From positions 3,178,001 through 3,242,000 of the forward strand of contig OX365954.1 of assembly GCA_947247005.1 (NCBI GenBank): 64,000 nt of DNA, given 5' to 3'. Shown here one piece after another: positions 35,485 to 45,852 of this stretch; position 1 is the first letter of the stretch, and every line of letters starts with the position of its first letter. The notes under the pieces were generated by a model. The model was not told where the DNA came from. It searched no databases and saw only the letters and a list, made by a program, of their open reading frames with translations. The position numbers were made by a program, and so were the translations under genes. The stretch comes from Spisula solida. Its lineage: Eukaryota; Mollusca; Bivalvia; Venerida; Mactridae.

Positions 35485-35676
35485 CTGGAAGAAGAATAGC
35501 AATTACTATATTATAATCCATCTAAGGCCCGGTGTACGAGGCTGGAAGAAGAATAGCACAGAATATTATAATCCATCTAAGGTCCGGTACAAGGCTGGAA
35601 GAAGAATAGCACAGAATATTATAATCCATCTAAGGCCCGGTACGAGGCTGGAAGAAGAATAGCACATAATATTATA
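35461..35676 (-). repeat. 53-55-bp tandem repeat, 4 units, duplicating a splice acceptor and exon start
   Basis: 'atccatctaaggcccggtac' begins at 35461, 35516, 35571 and 35624. On the minus strand every unit holds 'gctattcttcttccag' followed by 'cctcgtaccgggccttagat' (with small variants), i.e. the acceptor plus first ~25 bases of the 35360-35484 exon, then 'attataatattctgt'. Only the copy nearest the exon is followed by the full exon. Confidence 0.9.
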
Positions 35677-36540
35677 TCATTCAATTAACCCTTTACTCCA
35701 TACATCTCTTATATACATGTATTAAAACAACTTAAAATGTATGCGGGAGATTTAAAAATGCCTCATTAGCCATATAAGCATCAATATTATATACCTATTA
35801 TGTAGCAAGGATTATGATTGGCTTAGACGGCCTGCACAAGGAGTCAATATATTTTCATATTCACCTCCTGAAACATAGGCTGGGGTGAAAATAACATTTC
35901 ATTGTTATGAAGAGACGTCATTTCCTAAGGCATAACGTATCAAACGATGGAATGTCGTCACTTCCCATATAATTTGGTCTCTTAGTATTTATATATACGC
36001 TCTACCTTAGCAGTCATGGCGAAAGGATTTTGGACTCAGTAGGACATTTGGTAAAAAAAATCTAGGAAAAAATTGTCAAAAGGATCGTTTTTAAAACAAT
36101 TTCCTTTTAAGACACTCTCATTCAGCCTTTTAAACTTTATAACATCACAGGCTTTATTCCTTATAATCAAGCAGCGGGTTATAAGACATCTTCTTCAAGG
36201 AAAATGAATTTTACGTAAACAAAATCAGCTCCCCATATTACATGTACCAGTACTTTTCCCTAACTAAAGGTCTTAAATGAAGTTAAGAAAAGAAGACTTC
36301 TCATGAATGCCAACAAGAGCCCCATTTTAGCCATCAGCTGTCACCTTTAGTTTCCGCTAAGTCATTTATCATGCTTTCTTTAAAGCTTTTTTTCAAAACA
36401 AAAATAACTTATAAATTCATTGAATATATGAATTATCAAGGAGATTCACTATTTTCATCCGTGGTATTTCAATTCTGAATGTATTTTCGGTCTGAATATG
36501 TACGGTCCCGATACAGACTAGTCATTCTGCAGAAATAAAA
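35677..36540. other. unassigned, intron-like
   Basis: AT-rich. No supported feature. Confidence 0.4.
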
Positions 36541-36688
36541 ATGGCTGCCGTAGTCGACACGAGTTTCACGCTCGATGGCAACAAATGCATTATTGCTTCA
36601 GTGATGTCGCACTCTTAATTTAACAAGAACAAAGGGCATCGTCAACTCGTTTGATACATTGATAATGTCAAGAAAACAATACTTAATT

Positions 36689-36874
36689 TTACCTCATTTT
36701 AACTGGAGAATGGGTAGAGGCCGTACTGTAACCATGCCGTTCCAGACAATAAACAAAATTTCTGACGACTAATTTGAAGATTTTGGTGACTTTTTGGACT
36801 GACGAACTGCAGAGTTCATCGGCCCGAAATGGACGCTCGTCGGCCATGTGCGATAGTCTGACGGCTTTGGCCAT
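36689..36874 (-). CDS. unrecognised open frame with possible donor
   Basis: Minus-strand ATG opens MAKAVRLSHMADERPFRADE, then LCSSSVQKVTKIFKLVVRNF, to TAA at 36689. AATGAG|GTAAAA at the end is an acceptable donor. It is richer in G+C than its surroundings and could be an alternative first exon. However, splicing it to the 35360-35484 exon would shift the frame into a stop, so it does not belong to that reading. No domain is recognised. Confidence 0.2.
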   Translation of the reverse strand: MAKAVRLSHMADERPFRADELCSSSVQKVTKIFKLVVRNFVYCLERHGYSTASTHSPVKMR

Positions 36875-37157
36875 GACTGCCTAATAGCAAAATAATACAT
36901 GTCTTACATCATGAATTCTCTCTCATACATATACAAAATAACAGCATTATAAGCTAGAATATTTTAATAAGAGTCGTCCGTATTACTATTACATACACAT
37001 TCCTGAAAAGAGACTGAAAGTTACTTTAATTTAAAAAGAGTCATTATATTGCTGTGTATCGGTGCATAATATACCGGGCACATTAAAGAACCAGGCTGTC
37101 TATTGGAAATAACAGCTAGAAGCACTCCTGCAGCGCCGGATATGCCGGCGTCTAATG

Positions 37158-37175
37158 TCTCTCTCTCTCTCTCTT
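37158..37175 (+). repeat. (CT)n microsatellite
   Basis: Short run of alternating ct. Confidence 0.9.
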
Positions 37176-37469
37176 TGGGGGCTTTCTCTCAGTCTGTCCC
37201 TCTGGTCAGATCATGCTGTATCTGCAGTGGTAGAGGATGCACCTGCGCCCTTGTGTGCCACATGAAAATTTCTTCTTTATCAATATGGTATTGCATATAA
37301 ATCTGGTATATCATCAATTATATCATATTTCCTTGACTTATGGTATGGTACAGTTGTTGACTTATGTTTCACAAGATCACTTTTATGCAGGTCAACAAAT
37401 CATCATTATTCGCCTCAACAAAAGTAAATAACAGTATAAAAATGGATTGGATTATTTTCATTAATGTAC

Positions 37470-37521
37470 GGTATGAAGTATCGTATGAAGTATCGTATGA
37501 AGTATCGTATGAAGTATCGTA
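37470..37521 (+). repeat. 12-bp tandem repeat, 4 units
   Basis: 'gtatgaagtatc' is repeated four times. Confidence 0.92.
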
Positions 37522-37562
37522 TTCCAATTATAGGCAGAGCTACACAATAACATTACAATGAA

Positions 37563-37625
37563 ACAAGAGATGTTTGTAAAAAACATGTATGCCTCCATGG
37601 CAGCCCAATAGTCAGAAATGGTAAA
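37563..37625 (+). mobile_element. solo 5' domain of a pearl-like element
   Basis: 'caagagatgtttgtaaaaaa' plus 'catgtatgcctccatggc' resembles the usual 5' start ('aagagatgt...aaacatatatgcc') but no core or tail follows. Confidence 0.4.
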
Positions 37626-37986
37626 GGTCATAGTGACCAGAGCAAGATTTTTCAGTTTTTGTTTTTCTCTAAATAGGAATTGGCATTTTTTGACAGCTAA
37701 AATAAAGAATTCCTTGACTTTTCCCTGATTTTTGCTCAATTTTCAGATTTCTGTGACTAATTTCAATATTCCCTGACCTTGAAAAAATTATGTATTTCGC
37801 CGACTTTTACCTGACTGTGGGAACCCTGACACTGTCATACATGTACCATTTTAATTACTTTGGTGTCACACTGCTGCTTGGGATTGAATCCACAACCAAA
37901 TGTAGTTAATTTAGCCACAAAGCCACCAACTACAAGACTTAACTGAGTAGGCATTTAATGTTATAATTAAATATTGATATACAAAC

Positions 37987-38094
37987 CATCATAGGGAACT
38001 TTCCATGTAAAGTTGGCAACTGATGTTCCATTCACTCGTACTTCTCTACTAGTCAGTGCCTTCGGTTGTCCAGGCCAGGTGTCTATATTAAATT
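37987..38094 (-). CDS. exon of receptor-like gene (fibronectin-III-like, strands A-B)
   Basis: Minus-strand exon of 108 nt between a strong acceptor ('catttcttgttgtttgtttc' plus AG) and a donor GATG|GTTTGT. It begins and ends in phase 1, the symmetric phase typical of extracellular modules. Translation reads FNIDTWPGQPKALTSREVRV, then NGTSVANFTWKVPYD. 'W-P-x-x-P-x-x-L ... V-x-N-F-T-W-x-V-P' suits the A-B strands of an FN3 domain, and the spacing from the upstream Cys/Trp exon resembles IL-17 receptor domain 1. Joined to 35360-35484 it continues without a stop. An N-glycosylation site (NGT) is present. Confidence 0.65.
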
Positions 38095-39122
38095 CTGAAA
38101 CAAACAACAAGAAATGTTAAATTAATATCAAAACAAAGTCACCAGCCCTAGCTGTCATGTCAGCCAGATAACTATGAACAATGTTACAGTGGCCTCTGAA
38201 TACCAACCTCACAATGAATTCATAGGGCTTATCTAAAGGTCCTGACTCTTCCTGCATGCAGTAGTGTGATGACCCTCAGTTCAAACCATTCTTTACAGTT
38301 ATAAATTGTTGTGCGGCGACGGAAGTCGCCGTACTACTGGAATGCCTTTTTTTAAGTGACAATGCACAAATCACAACTTCTTGCACTGAATCACGATGCT
38401 GTCCGAAATATCCCGCGATATGACCACGTTTAGTATATGCGGGCCTATACACGTTGTTTGAAATATGTTGGTTCATGAATGTTCAAAATTTTATACCAGA
38501 GTAAACTCGTACTGGTATCAACTATTTCTTAATATATTGTAATAATGCCTTATTTTTGGATGTTTAAACTATCGTTGATTTGTGTTCTTATAATGTATGA
38601 AGGTTATAAACATATTGCGTGTGCATGTGTGTATGTACATTTAACTGTTATCAAAATGTGGTTACCGAGAACTGAATGGACATAACGCGTGCTTTCAAAT
38701 GATGTTTTCATCAATCAGCTATTAAAATTAATAATAGCATATAAAATAGCATCTATTGGCATCATTTATATGATAAAATACATTAATATTTGATAGATAG
38801 AATGCCTCAGCCGAGCTTTAAAAATAGCGCCCCATCTGATTTCTCTGTGAGATACTTCGGGAGATCGGGGCGGATGTACCATCAGATATCTGTTCATTCT
38901 TTATTCTATCAACAAGGCTTAGTGTCTTCTGACTGAAACTAAATAATTTATAAATTGGCAGAAATGTTCAGCAAGTGTTGTCCTACACATGGCTTAAGTC
39001 TTCATGTCAAAATTATATTATACATATGTATGAAAGTTTGCCCATTCTAATTACAACAAATCATATAGCATTACTTAATCATAGAAACAAATTTCCGCCG
39101 CACAAACATTCAACTTGTAAAC
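38095..39122. other. unassigned intron
   Basis: A small perfect hairpin, 'ggcgacggaagtcgcc', lies at 38315-38330. Nothing else supported. Confidence 0.4.
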
Positions 39123-39266
39123 CATTATTTTTCATAAAGCCTATGGCTTTCACATGTACAATTAGCATTTCAGTCATAGTACTGGAATGAGCGCTTTTTA
39201 AAGACCCGAGAAAAAGTGCAGTGCACCGTATAGTATATATCACGTGTGCACCTGTAATCAATCATA
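39123..39266 (+). repeat. left inverted terminal repeat of the DIRS-like element
   Basis: Starts CATTATTTTTCATAAAGCC. From 39152 to 39266 it is the exact reverse complement of 43729-43843. It contains 'gcgctttttaaag', 'tagtatatatcacgtgtgca' (a TATA-like stretch with an E-box CACGTG), so an inward promoter is possible. Confidence 0.92.
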
Positions 39267-42200
39267 TTTAGTCTAGCGCTTGAATGAGCAAGACGTTCGT
39301 GCGACAATGTCGCGTGGTAATTTTTGGTTTTTGCGGCGAAATTACGACTTTCGTTGGCAGTTTACATTCGAGGAAGGTAATTGCGATGAATGTATTGTAT
39401 TTTTCAATCGTTATGAGTTTTTTATCTTCCGTTATTATCCTTTATTGTTGAACTAAGAAGACTTTTTTGGGAACCGGAAGCTAGTTTGTAAAACAGCTTA
39501 TGTCACGATAATGATTACTTTGGCAGAGTTTTGAGCCGGTTTTGTCCCATGTCTTCTATTTTCATTGCTAGTTTGTGATAGTAAAACATGGTTATTATAA
39601 AAATATGTCCTCTGGACAATTTTATAGACGAATTACGTCTTTGTGCATAGTACGTAGTACATGCTTTTCGGATGTTAAAATTCGGACAAATTTGTTCCGT
39701 TATCCGAGTGAACGCGTCTTAGGACGCCGATTATAATGCAATGACCTAGTCTTTTGATTAGAGGAAATGTTTATTTACATGCCAAAAGTGTTGGCTTTAT
39801 AACATTAGTATGATATTGTCTGTGGTAAGTTTTGAGTTTAACTGACTGTTAGGCAGTTATCAGTTTTAGATGAATTGTGACTGTATATGGGCTCTGTCTA
39901 ACAGAGTTTTGTGAAAAGCCTGAGAGCACATGCTCATTTGATATGAAGGTTACGTTTTTGTACCTTTTATGAGAATATGAGAAATTAGCTTTATTAGCAG
40001 TTACAGAAAGTCACTTTGAGTCTGACACGGTTTATTTGATAATATAACAGTGTGTTATGAGTACATAACCTTAGATGGAGACCATTAGTATATCGGATAT
40101 TTATTCAGAGATTATTACATGGGCAGTGCTTATTTTATATTTAGAAAGGTACTAAGAGTGTTATATTTCATGACAAACTCAGTTTGCGTGTAATTATTTG
40201 ATAGTTGAGAAGAAGTTTCGTGATTAAGTAAGACCTGTTTTGAAGCATAACGTAGAGTTCTTTGACATTTGTCAGGGGAGAACGTGTTTGATGCGTGTTT
40301 ATGCTATTTTTAGAATCCATATGAACAAGCATTTAGGTTGCTTTTTGTCTGCTATGGGTATGATTATATATGAATTTATTAATTTGCATGCTTATGCAAT
40401 CAAGATATATTTTATGTAAATTTAGATTGGTTATCCTATGAGATAAATCAATATTTGGTAGTTTGGATAGTTGCATTGAGTTGGAGTAATTCTAAGTATT
40501 TGAAATCAGGTATAACGTATGGCACTGAGTTATTCTGACCAGAGACTTATGCAGTTTGTCATTTGCTTTTGTGGTGTGTCGTCAATCTATTAGATTTGAC
40601 ATAAGTGTGTATTTGGTTCTTTTTTGAATTAATATATTTTTGGTCATGGAACATGATTTTGGTATTTGAGGGAAGTTATATTTATATGACACTGTTTTTA
40701 AGTGACATGCAGGATGGTTTAGCATGTTTATGATTATAATTATATTTTGATTTCGCTATGAGTCTGTCAAAGGCATCAAATAGTGAGTATTTGGTGTTGA
40801 TTGAATAAGTATTTTGTGAGTTAAAAGGTTTCATTTGAATAGAGATATCAAGTTCATGTTTATGAATTGTCTTTAATGATTACTTTATTTATACGGCAGT
40901 ATTATGATGGCTTATATTTATATATGATACTGAATAACTCAGATGTTTGGTGGAGAATTGGTTACAAGAGGATAGATGTTCATTTTGATGAATTGGTACA
41001 TTTGGATACAGGTTGAACTTATTTAGATGTATCTGCTTTTAGGTATTCATGTCATGAATTTTGGAAATATATGTTGCTGTATTCTTAAATTTAGCCATAT
41101 ATCAATTATACTTATGATATACTTGAAATGAGTGACTCAGTACGAATTACTTATAGACTTATTACCCAATGCTTTTTGCATTCTGAACATTATCACTGTA
41201 GCAACAAGTGTTGTGTATTTATGACCGATGAGAGTACAAATTTTTAGTTGTTTATATTCATTTATTTGTCATGTGATGATAGGATGTTGTCAGTCTTTAG
41301 TATAAAATCTACTATAATCTAGTATTTTTACTATAGTTCCTCTTGAGAAGGGATATATATATATTATGTAACCAGTATCCCTGGATATATGTTTATAAGT
41401 GAGACTGTTTTGGAGTATCATGTATTTATAAATACACTGGATACGTGTAGTTTTACGATGCATAATATTTTAACAGACTTATTTATGCACATCTACATGA
41501 GTAAATCTTTTCAGACCTTATGTCTGAACTTCAGGTTTTGGGTGTACCAAAGAGTATGTTTTGCTGTACTTTCCCAATATAATGGTCCTTTTCTGAGGAT
41601 TTCAGGGTTTTCAGGATTTTAACTTTCACCTATGCTTTAGTGATTATCAACTATAAACTTTACGGAGTGAAGCTGATATTTGAAAATGAGTGATTGATTA
41701 TCAACTATAAACTTTTATTTGAAAATGACTTTTACAGTAAAGTTAAGCAGGATTGTTTAGTCATTGTTCATAGTTGGAAAGGAAGGGTTGAATTTGCATA
41801 CATTTGTACTTCTGTTAAGCAACCTGGGAATTTGAATTAAAAGTTATTTTTTAGAAACCTATTGGTAATAGTTGTAAAATATTAACAACTTGTTTACTGT
41901 CTTAATGTAGTGTTGTTTTTATGGTTGTTTGTTTTATATGTGCTGCTAGTATTAATTAGTTAACATGGATCCAGTTTAGCTTTTTGGAAGCGCTTATATG
42001 TTTGCTTTATTATATATGTTTCTTTGGAAACTCCCTAGCTTATTATACATGTTTATTGGGAAACTAGCTTTTTGTGTCCAGGAACATTTCAAGCATAGAT
42101 AATATTTCATAGTTTCGGCTAATGGTAATGTATATATAGTGGTTGTTACTTTTTTATATGTAATTATATGAGTATTTGAGGTACTTTATTCTTTAAGTTT

Positions 42201-43403
42201 TTATTAAGAGTAATTATAGACGTATCTGTTACATTTGTGTGTTATTGTAATGGATTTTATTTCTTTTCGAAGAAACAGGGTTAGTGTTACCTGAGCGGAA
42301 TTTGGTTTAGATATTGACTTTACTTATTTTAATGAGGAATTTAGGGATAATAATGGCCTTTGTCATTTATTAGTGGTATCTTTTATCATAGTCATTTAAG
42401 ATGGTCATGATACAAATATGGCAGTATTGTGTCTTTGCAGAATGATCTATTTATATATATTATATATGGAAAGTCTGTAACAGTACTATTATTTTCTTAT
42501 ATTCCTATAAAGGTTTTATTTACTTTAGTTTTATTATTTATATTACATATGACATGTATATCATGTTTTAATACGTGATTTCTTTATTGTCAATGAATAG
42601 CACTTTAGCTGCATAGCAGTTTTCTTTACGGACCATATTGTATATTTTTATGATTTAAGAAAGGTTTGATGTCATTTCGTTAAGGATGTATTGGAGTGTT
42701 ATAAGTTTATGATCTTGACATAAACTGGGCTTTGATAGAATTGTATTTGCCGTATACAAAGAGTGGTTATTGCTTGTGTCTTGTATATATGTTAAGAATA
42801 GAATTATAGGTGTTTATGTAATAGTTATTTATTAACCACTTTTTCAATTTGAAAACGATACTCTGATTCACTGATGGTCTGAAGTTGATGAACTATTTAT
42901 TATATCATTTAAATTTAATTTATTATTTTGTTAAAATCTATAAGCTTTAGCTTTTGACAGTTAACAACTGGTTGTTGATTTGCAGGTTTAGAATGTTTAT
43001 TTGAGGATTTCTGTATCGGCATTGTTCTTTTGAACTATCAAAGTGTTATAAGGTTCATTTTTTGTTACTTAATATTTTTAATGGTGTTTGTTTTGTTGAG
43101 GAATCCTTTTTTCAAGTCACCTCATGAGTTCATGTTTAAATTTAATTTGGTATTTTCAAGTTTATATAAAGTATTTTCCTTTGAGATATATTTGAATTTC
43201 AATTATTGACATAATAGAGGTTTTATTACCTGTGGAGAAGTATTCTAACTCTATGATGGTATTAATATATATTGTTCATGTATATATTATTGTTACTCTT
43301 GATTTACAAGGTGTCTAGTCTGTTTTACATTATTGTATTACACTTTTATTTTTAAGAGGGTTTTTGTTTTAATGGCAATATGTTTTGTTGCCCTACTTTG
43401 AAG
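39267..43403 (+). other. body of the DIRS-like element, T+G-rich, non-coding
   Basis: Across about 4.1 kb the plus strand has clearly more T than A and more G than C (for example 29 T, 11 A, 14 G, 6 C in 40561-40620). No frame is longer than 77 codons. The first ~120 bp (39270-39385) is richer in G+C and ends GAGGAAG|GTAATT, which would suit a splice donor of a plus-strand transcript. Confidence 0.6.
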
Positions 43404-43519
43404 ATGCTAATTGTACATGTGAAAGCCATAGGCTTTATGAAAAATAATGTTCCCTCATCCAAGCTTTAGTGCAGGATGAGGGTCATTATTGGAATAAAGC
43501 CGGAGGCTGAGCATGTACA
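43404..43519. repeat. internal complementary region (circle-junction copy)
   Basis: 43404-43449 is the exact reverse complement of 39123-39168, and 43446-43519 the exact reverse complement of 43835-43908. The two meet at a shared AATG (43446-43449). The joined ends make a 110-bp imperfect palindrome with 'cctcatccaagctttagtgc' plus 'aggatgagg' at its centre. Confidence 0.92.
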
Positions 43520-43728
43520 TACCCTCCCTTTGTGTCAGATTATCATTATATTTAAAGTGCATATTTGTATACATACGGTATATTTATTTTATGATGTAAT
43601 GTTATAATTTGTGTTGTGATATTATGTGTATCTTTCAGCCTTTTATGCTTTGCCCTCCCTAGTACATGCTTATCACTTAGATTAGAGATTAGCCTATTGT
43701 TTAGGGCGACAAAACTTTGGCTTTGAAT

Positions 43729-43908
43729 TATGATTGATTACAGGTGCACACGTGATATATACTATACGGTGCACTGCACTTTTTCTCGGGTCTTTAAAAA
43801 GCGCTCATTCCAGTACTATGACTGAAATGCTAATTGTACATGCTCAGCCTCCGGCTTTATTCCAATAATGACCCTCATCCTGCACTAAAGCTTGGATGAG
43901 GGAACATT
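43729..43908 (-). repeat. right inverted terminal repeat of the DIRS-like element, with hairpin extension
   Basis: 43729-43843 mirrors the left repeat exactly. The outer part carries 'accctcatcctgcactaaag' plus 'cttggatgaggg', a hairpin absent from the left end, and finishes GGAACATT. Confidence 0.92.
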
Positions 43909-43911
43909 TTG

Positions 43912-43966
43912 GTCTACTATGAGACAGACTGACAGACACACACAAAGCAATATCCCCCTACTTCGT
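43912..43966 (+). mobile_element. pearl-like tail fragment
   Basis: 'gagacagactgacagacaca' followed by 'tatccccctacttcgttgaa' looks like the short tract and closing part of a pearl-like element. Confidence 0.4.
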
Positions 43967-44150
43967 TGAAGTATTCAAATTCAATTATAGTCTCATCCAT
44001 TCTCACTATAGATAAAACATTGCACTCTGTCAGTAGAATTCAACAGCTTATTACATGTGCAGAGGTTGTGTATAGATTGCAGTCCCAGCTGTGTCTTATA
44101 TTCTCAGAGACAACTGAGGGAGATTTATCAATATAGATACATAATATTAC

Positions 44151-44234
44151 CTTCATCCCAGTTTGTTCCCTTTCCATCCCTTGTACACAAATTGGGAGGA
44201 TTAGGTTTCAGGTTTTTTAGTGGAAAAACGTTAA
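44151..44234 (-). CDS. candidate exon of receptor-like gene, N-terminal to the FN3-like domain
   Basis: Minus-strand frame with donor GATGAAG|GTAATA, ending in phase 1, so G plus AA of the next exon (37987-38094) makes Glu and the frame continues. Translation: NVFPLKNLKPNPPNLCTRDG, then KGTNWDE. One Cys followed by Trp before 'WPGQP' of the next exon recalls IL-17 receptor domain 1. The acceptor chosen (cctgAG, 44235-44236) has a poor pyrimidine tract, and a stop lies just upstream in frame, so the 5' border is uncertain. With this acceptor the exon is 84 nt, phase 1-1. The DIRS-like element occupies the intron that follows. Confidence 0.45.
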
Positions 44235-45136
44235 CTCAGGCACATGTGTTCAATGGTTTGCAAGTACTGCCAACAATAATGGTTCCGTATGGTTGATTAT
44301 GAGCACCTTGCACCTGATGCAAGCAAGACTGAGTTATACAAGTACTTTGATACCAACATTTCAACAGGTATGTCACAGATGTGTTTGACTGAGACGGTCA
44401 TAGTTGCTCAGTTTTAAGTCATTTTTTCTCCAGGTTGATTGGCCAATGACTTTGAGCGCGTTTGTCACAGTTTTACTGTTTTAAGATAGAAGGACAAAAA
44501 ACCGCTTTATCCTAGTTGACACTTGCAATAGCAGCAAATGCCACAATTGCGTCGTAACTTCAGAGCAAAAACACATTCCCCTAGAATATTTCAAATTTAT
44601 TGCTGTAATTTTGTGCTTACAGATCACAACACTGAAATAAATTTTAATTCAAAATTTAGAACAACGAATTCATGAGACCATGAAATATGCTACAAAAAGA
44701 ACAATAAGGTCTTAATGTTAACAGTTTTCTTTATTTTGAAATGTTTTCTGCTTAATAAATCTTCAAGCAATTCTAGTTTTATTTTCATTCCAATCTAATA
44801 TTGGTGATATTCCTAGAATTCTGTGGGAGCGAAATCTGCTGCAGGTTGTAAAATGAGACGTAATAATTCTCCCAGTGCATGGCAGCAATCATAGAAATCA
44901 GAATGTTTTATTTAGTGTTATAGAGAACAAACAACACATCACCACCATAACTATATATCATCTATGTTACTCCTGGTGACTTTATAATCCCTAACATAAA
45001 TATATACAGCAACATAGATGTGTCATGTGGGAATGTTTTATAAAGTGTGAGCACATTGATTTCATTTGAGAATAATATACCATACATTTGTGTGAACAAT
45101 TGTACATATATTTTACCTTTCAGTGTATACCCTATA
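44235..45136. other. unassigned
   Basis: No gene or repeat supported. Confidence 0.4.
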
Positions 45137-45440
45137 TGAGCCAGACTCCAGGGAAACCTGCTATATTGACAAAAATATTGATTTTGAGATTTTCCTTAAT
45201 TCAAAAGAGAAATCTTAATGAACCAAAATGCAAAAGAAATTTGTTAATATCTTGATTTTTAAGGAAGTTATACAGGTGATTTTGTAAAGGCCCAATTTGG
45301 AACATTTTTGTGTGATGTCGCAAATGTCATTCAAACATTATTCTAACATTATTCAAGGGAACTGCAAAACAGGTTTTTATAAATTCAGTATTGATCAATT
45401 CTTGACATAAAGTATCACGTTTTAGAATTATATTGTTGTT
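45137..45440 (+). repeat. solo left end of the 'TGAGCCAGTCTCCAGG' element family
   Basis: 'gagccagactccagggaaac', 'aaaatattgattttgagatt' and 'gtgtgatgtcgcaaatgtca' follow 8828-9130 in order and orientation. Confidence 0.75.
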
Positions 45441-45709
45441 TTTTTCAGCGTTAGCTGTCTAGCTTGATATTCAACCTCGTTTTGACCACATCGAAAACCA
45501 ATGAAATGTTTGTACATAAATTAGGGATCACGAGATACAGGATTTCTGATAGGTGGAAATATGCTATACTCATCACAAAAGATACTGCGAAAAAATTACA
45601 TTTTGTTTAAAATGTCAACGAAACTTACAATAGCTACACACAGAGATCTGTTATTCATGGTTCTCACGATATGAACAGTATTACTTTACTAGCCGTTTGA
45701 CCTTAAAGT

Positions 45710-45728
45710 GACCCGGTGTAACCGGGTC
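45710..45728. repeat. perfect short hairpin
   Basis: 'gacccggtgtaaccgggtc': 8-bp stem, 3-nt loop. Confidence 0.8.
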
Positions 45729-45777
45729 AAGTGATGAGTGAATGTATAAACATAATTCAGCGAAGTTTTATGTAGTA

Positions 45778-45852
45778 GCGAGATTAGCTACATTGGTTAC
45801 GCGTTCGTCTGCTTGACTCGTGTTATGAGCAGAGGGCCTCGGTTTAAAAACT
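45778..45852 (+). other. tRNA-like sequence, decayed (SINE head)
   Basis: 'attagctacattggttacgc' resembles an A box/D arm and 'cctcggtttaaaaactcaga' a decayed B box about 45 nt on. Confidence 0.4.

Larger units (their letters stand above)
39123..43908 (+). mobile_element. non-autonomous DIRS-like (tyrosine-recombinase-type) retroelement, 4,786 bp
   Basis: The ends are inverted repeats, 39123-39266 and 43729-43908, identical over the ~114 bp shared inner part. The right one carries a ~36-bp hairpin extension. Between ICR and right repeat lie about 210 bp. An internal complementary region (43404-43519) contains, joined head to tail, the exact complement of the outer 46 bp of the left end and the outer 74 bp of the right end, overlapping by AATG. 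Both ends carry CATT at the border. Left repeat, body, ICR, right repeat is the organisation of DIRS elements, which need it to rebuild their ends through a circular intermediate. No gag, reverse transcriptase or recombinase frame exists (longest frame about 77 codons), so it would depend on a partner. Confidence 0.85.

Noticed and set aside
36541..36618. Plus-strand ATG frame of 25 codons in good start context
   Set aside because: Too short, no homology, and no splice donor before the stop.
39079..39261. 60-codon minus-strand frame
   Set aside because: It overlaps the left terminal repeat of the DIRS-like element and has no independent support.
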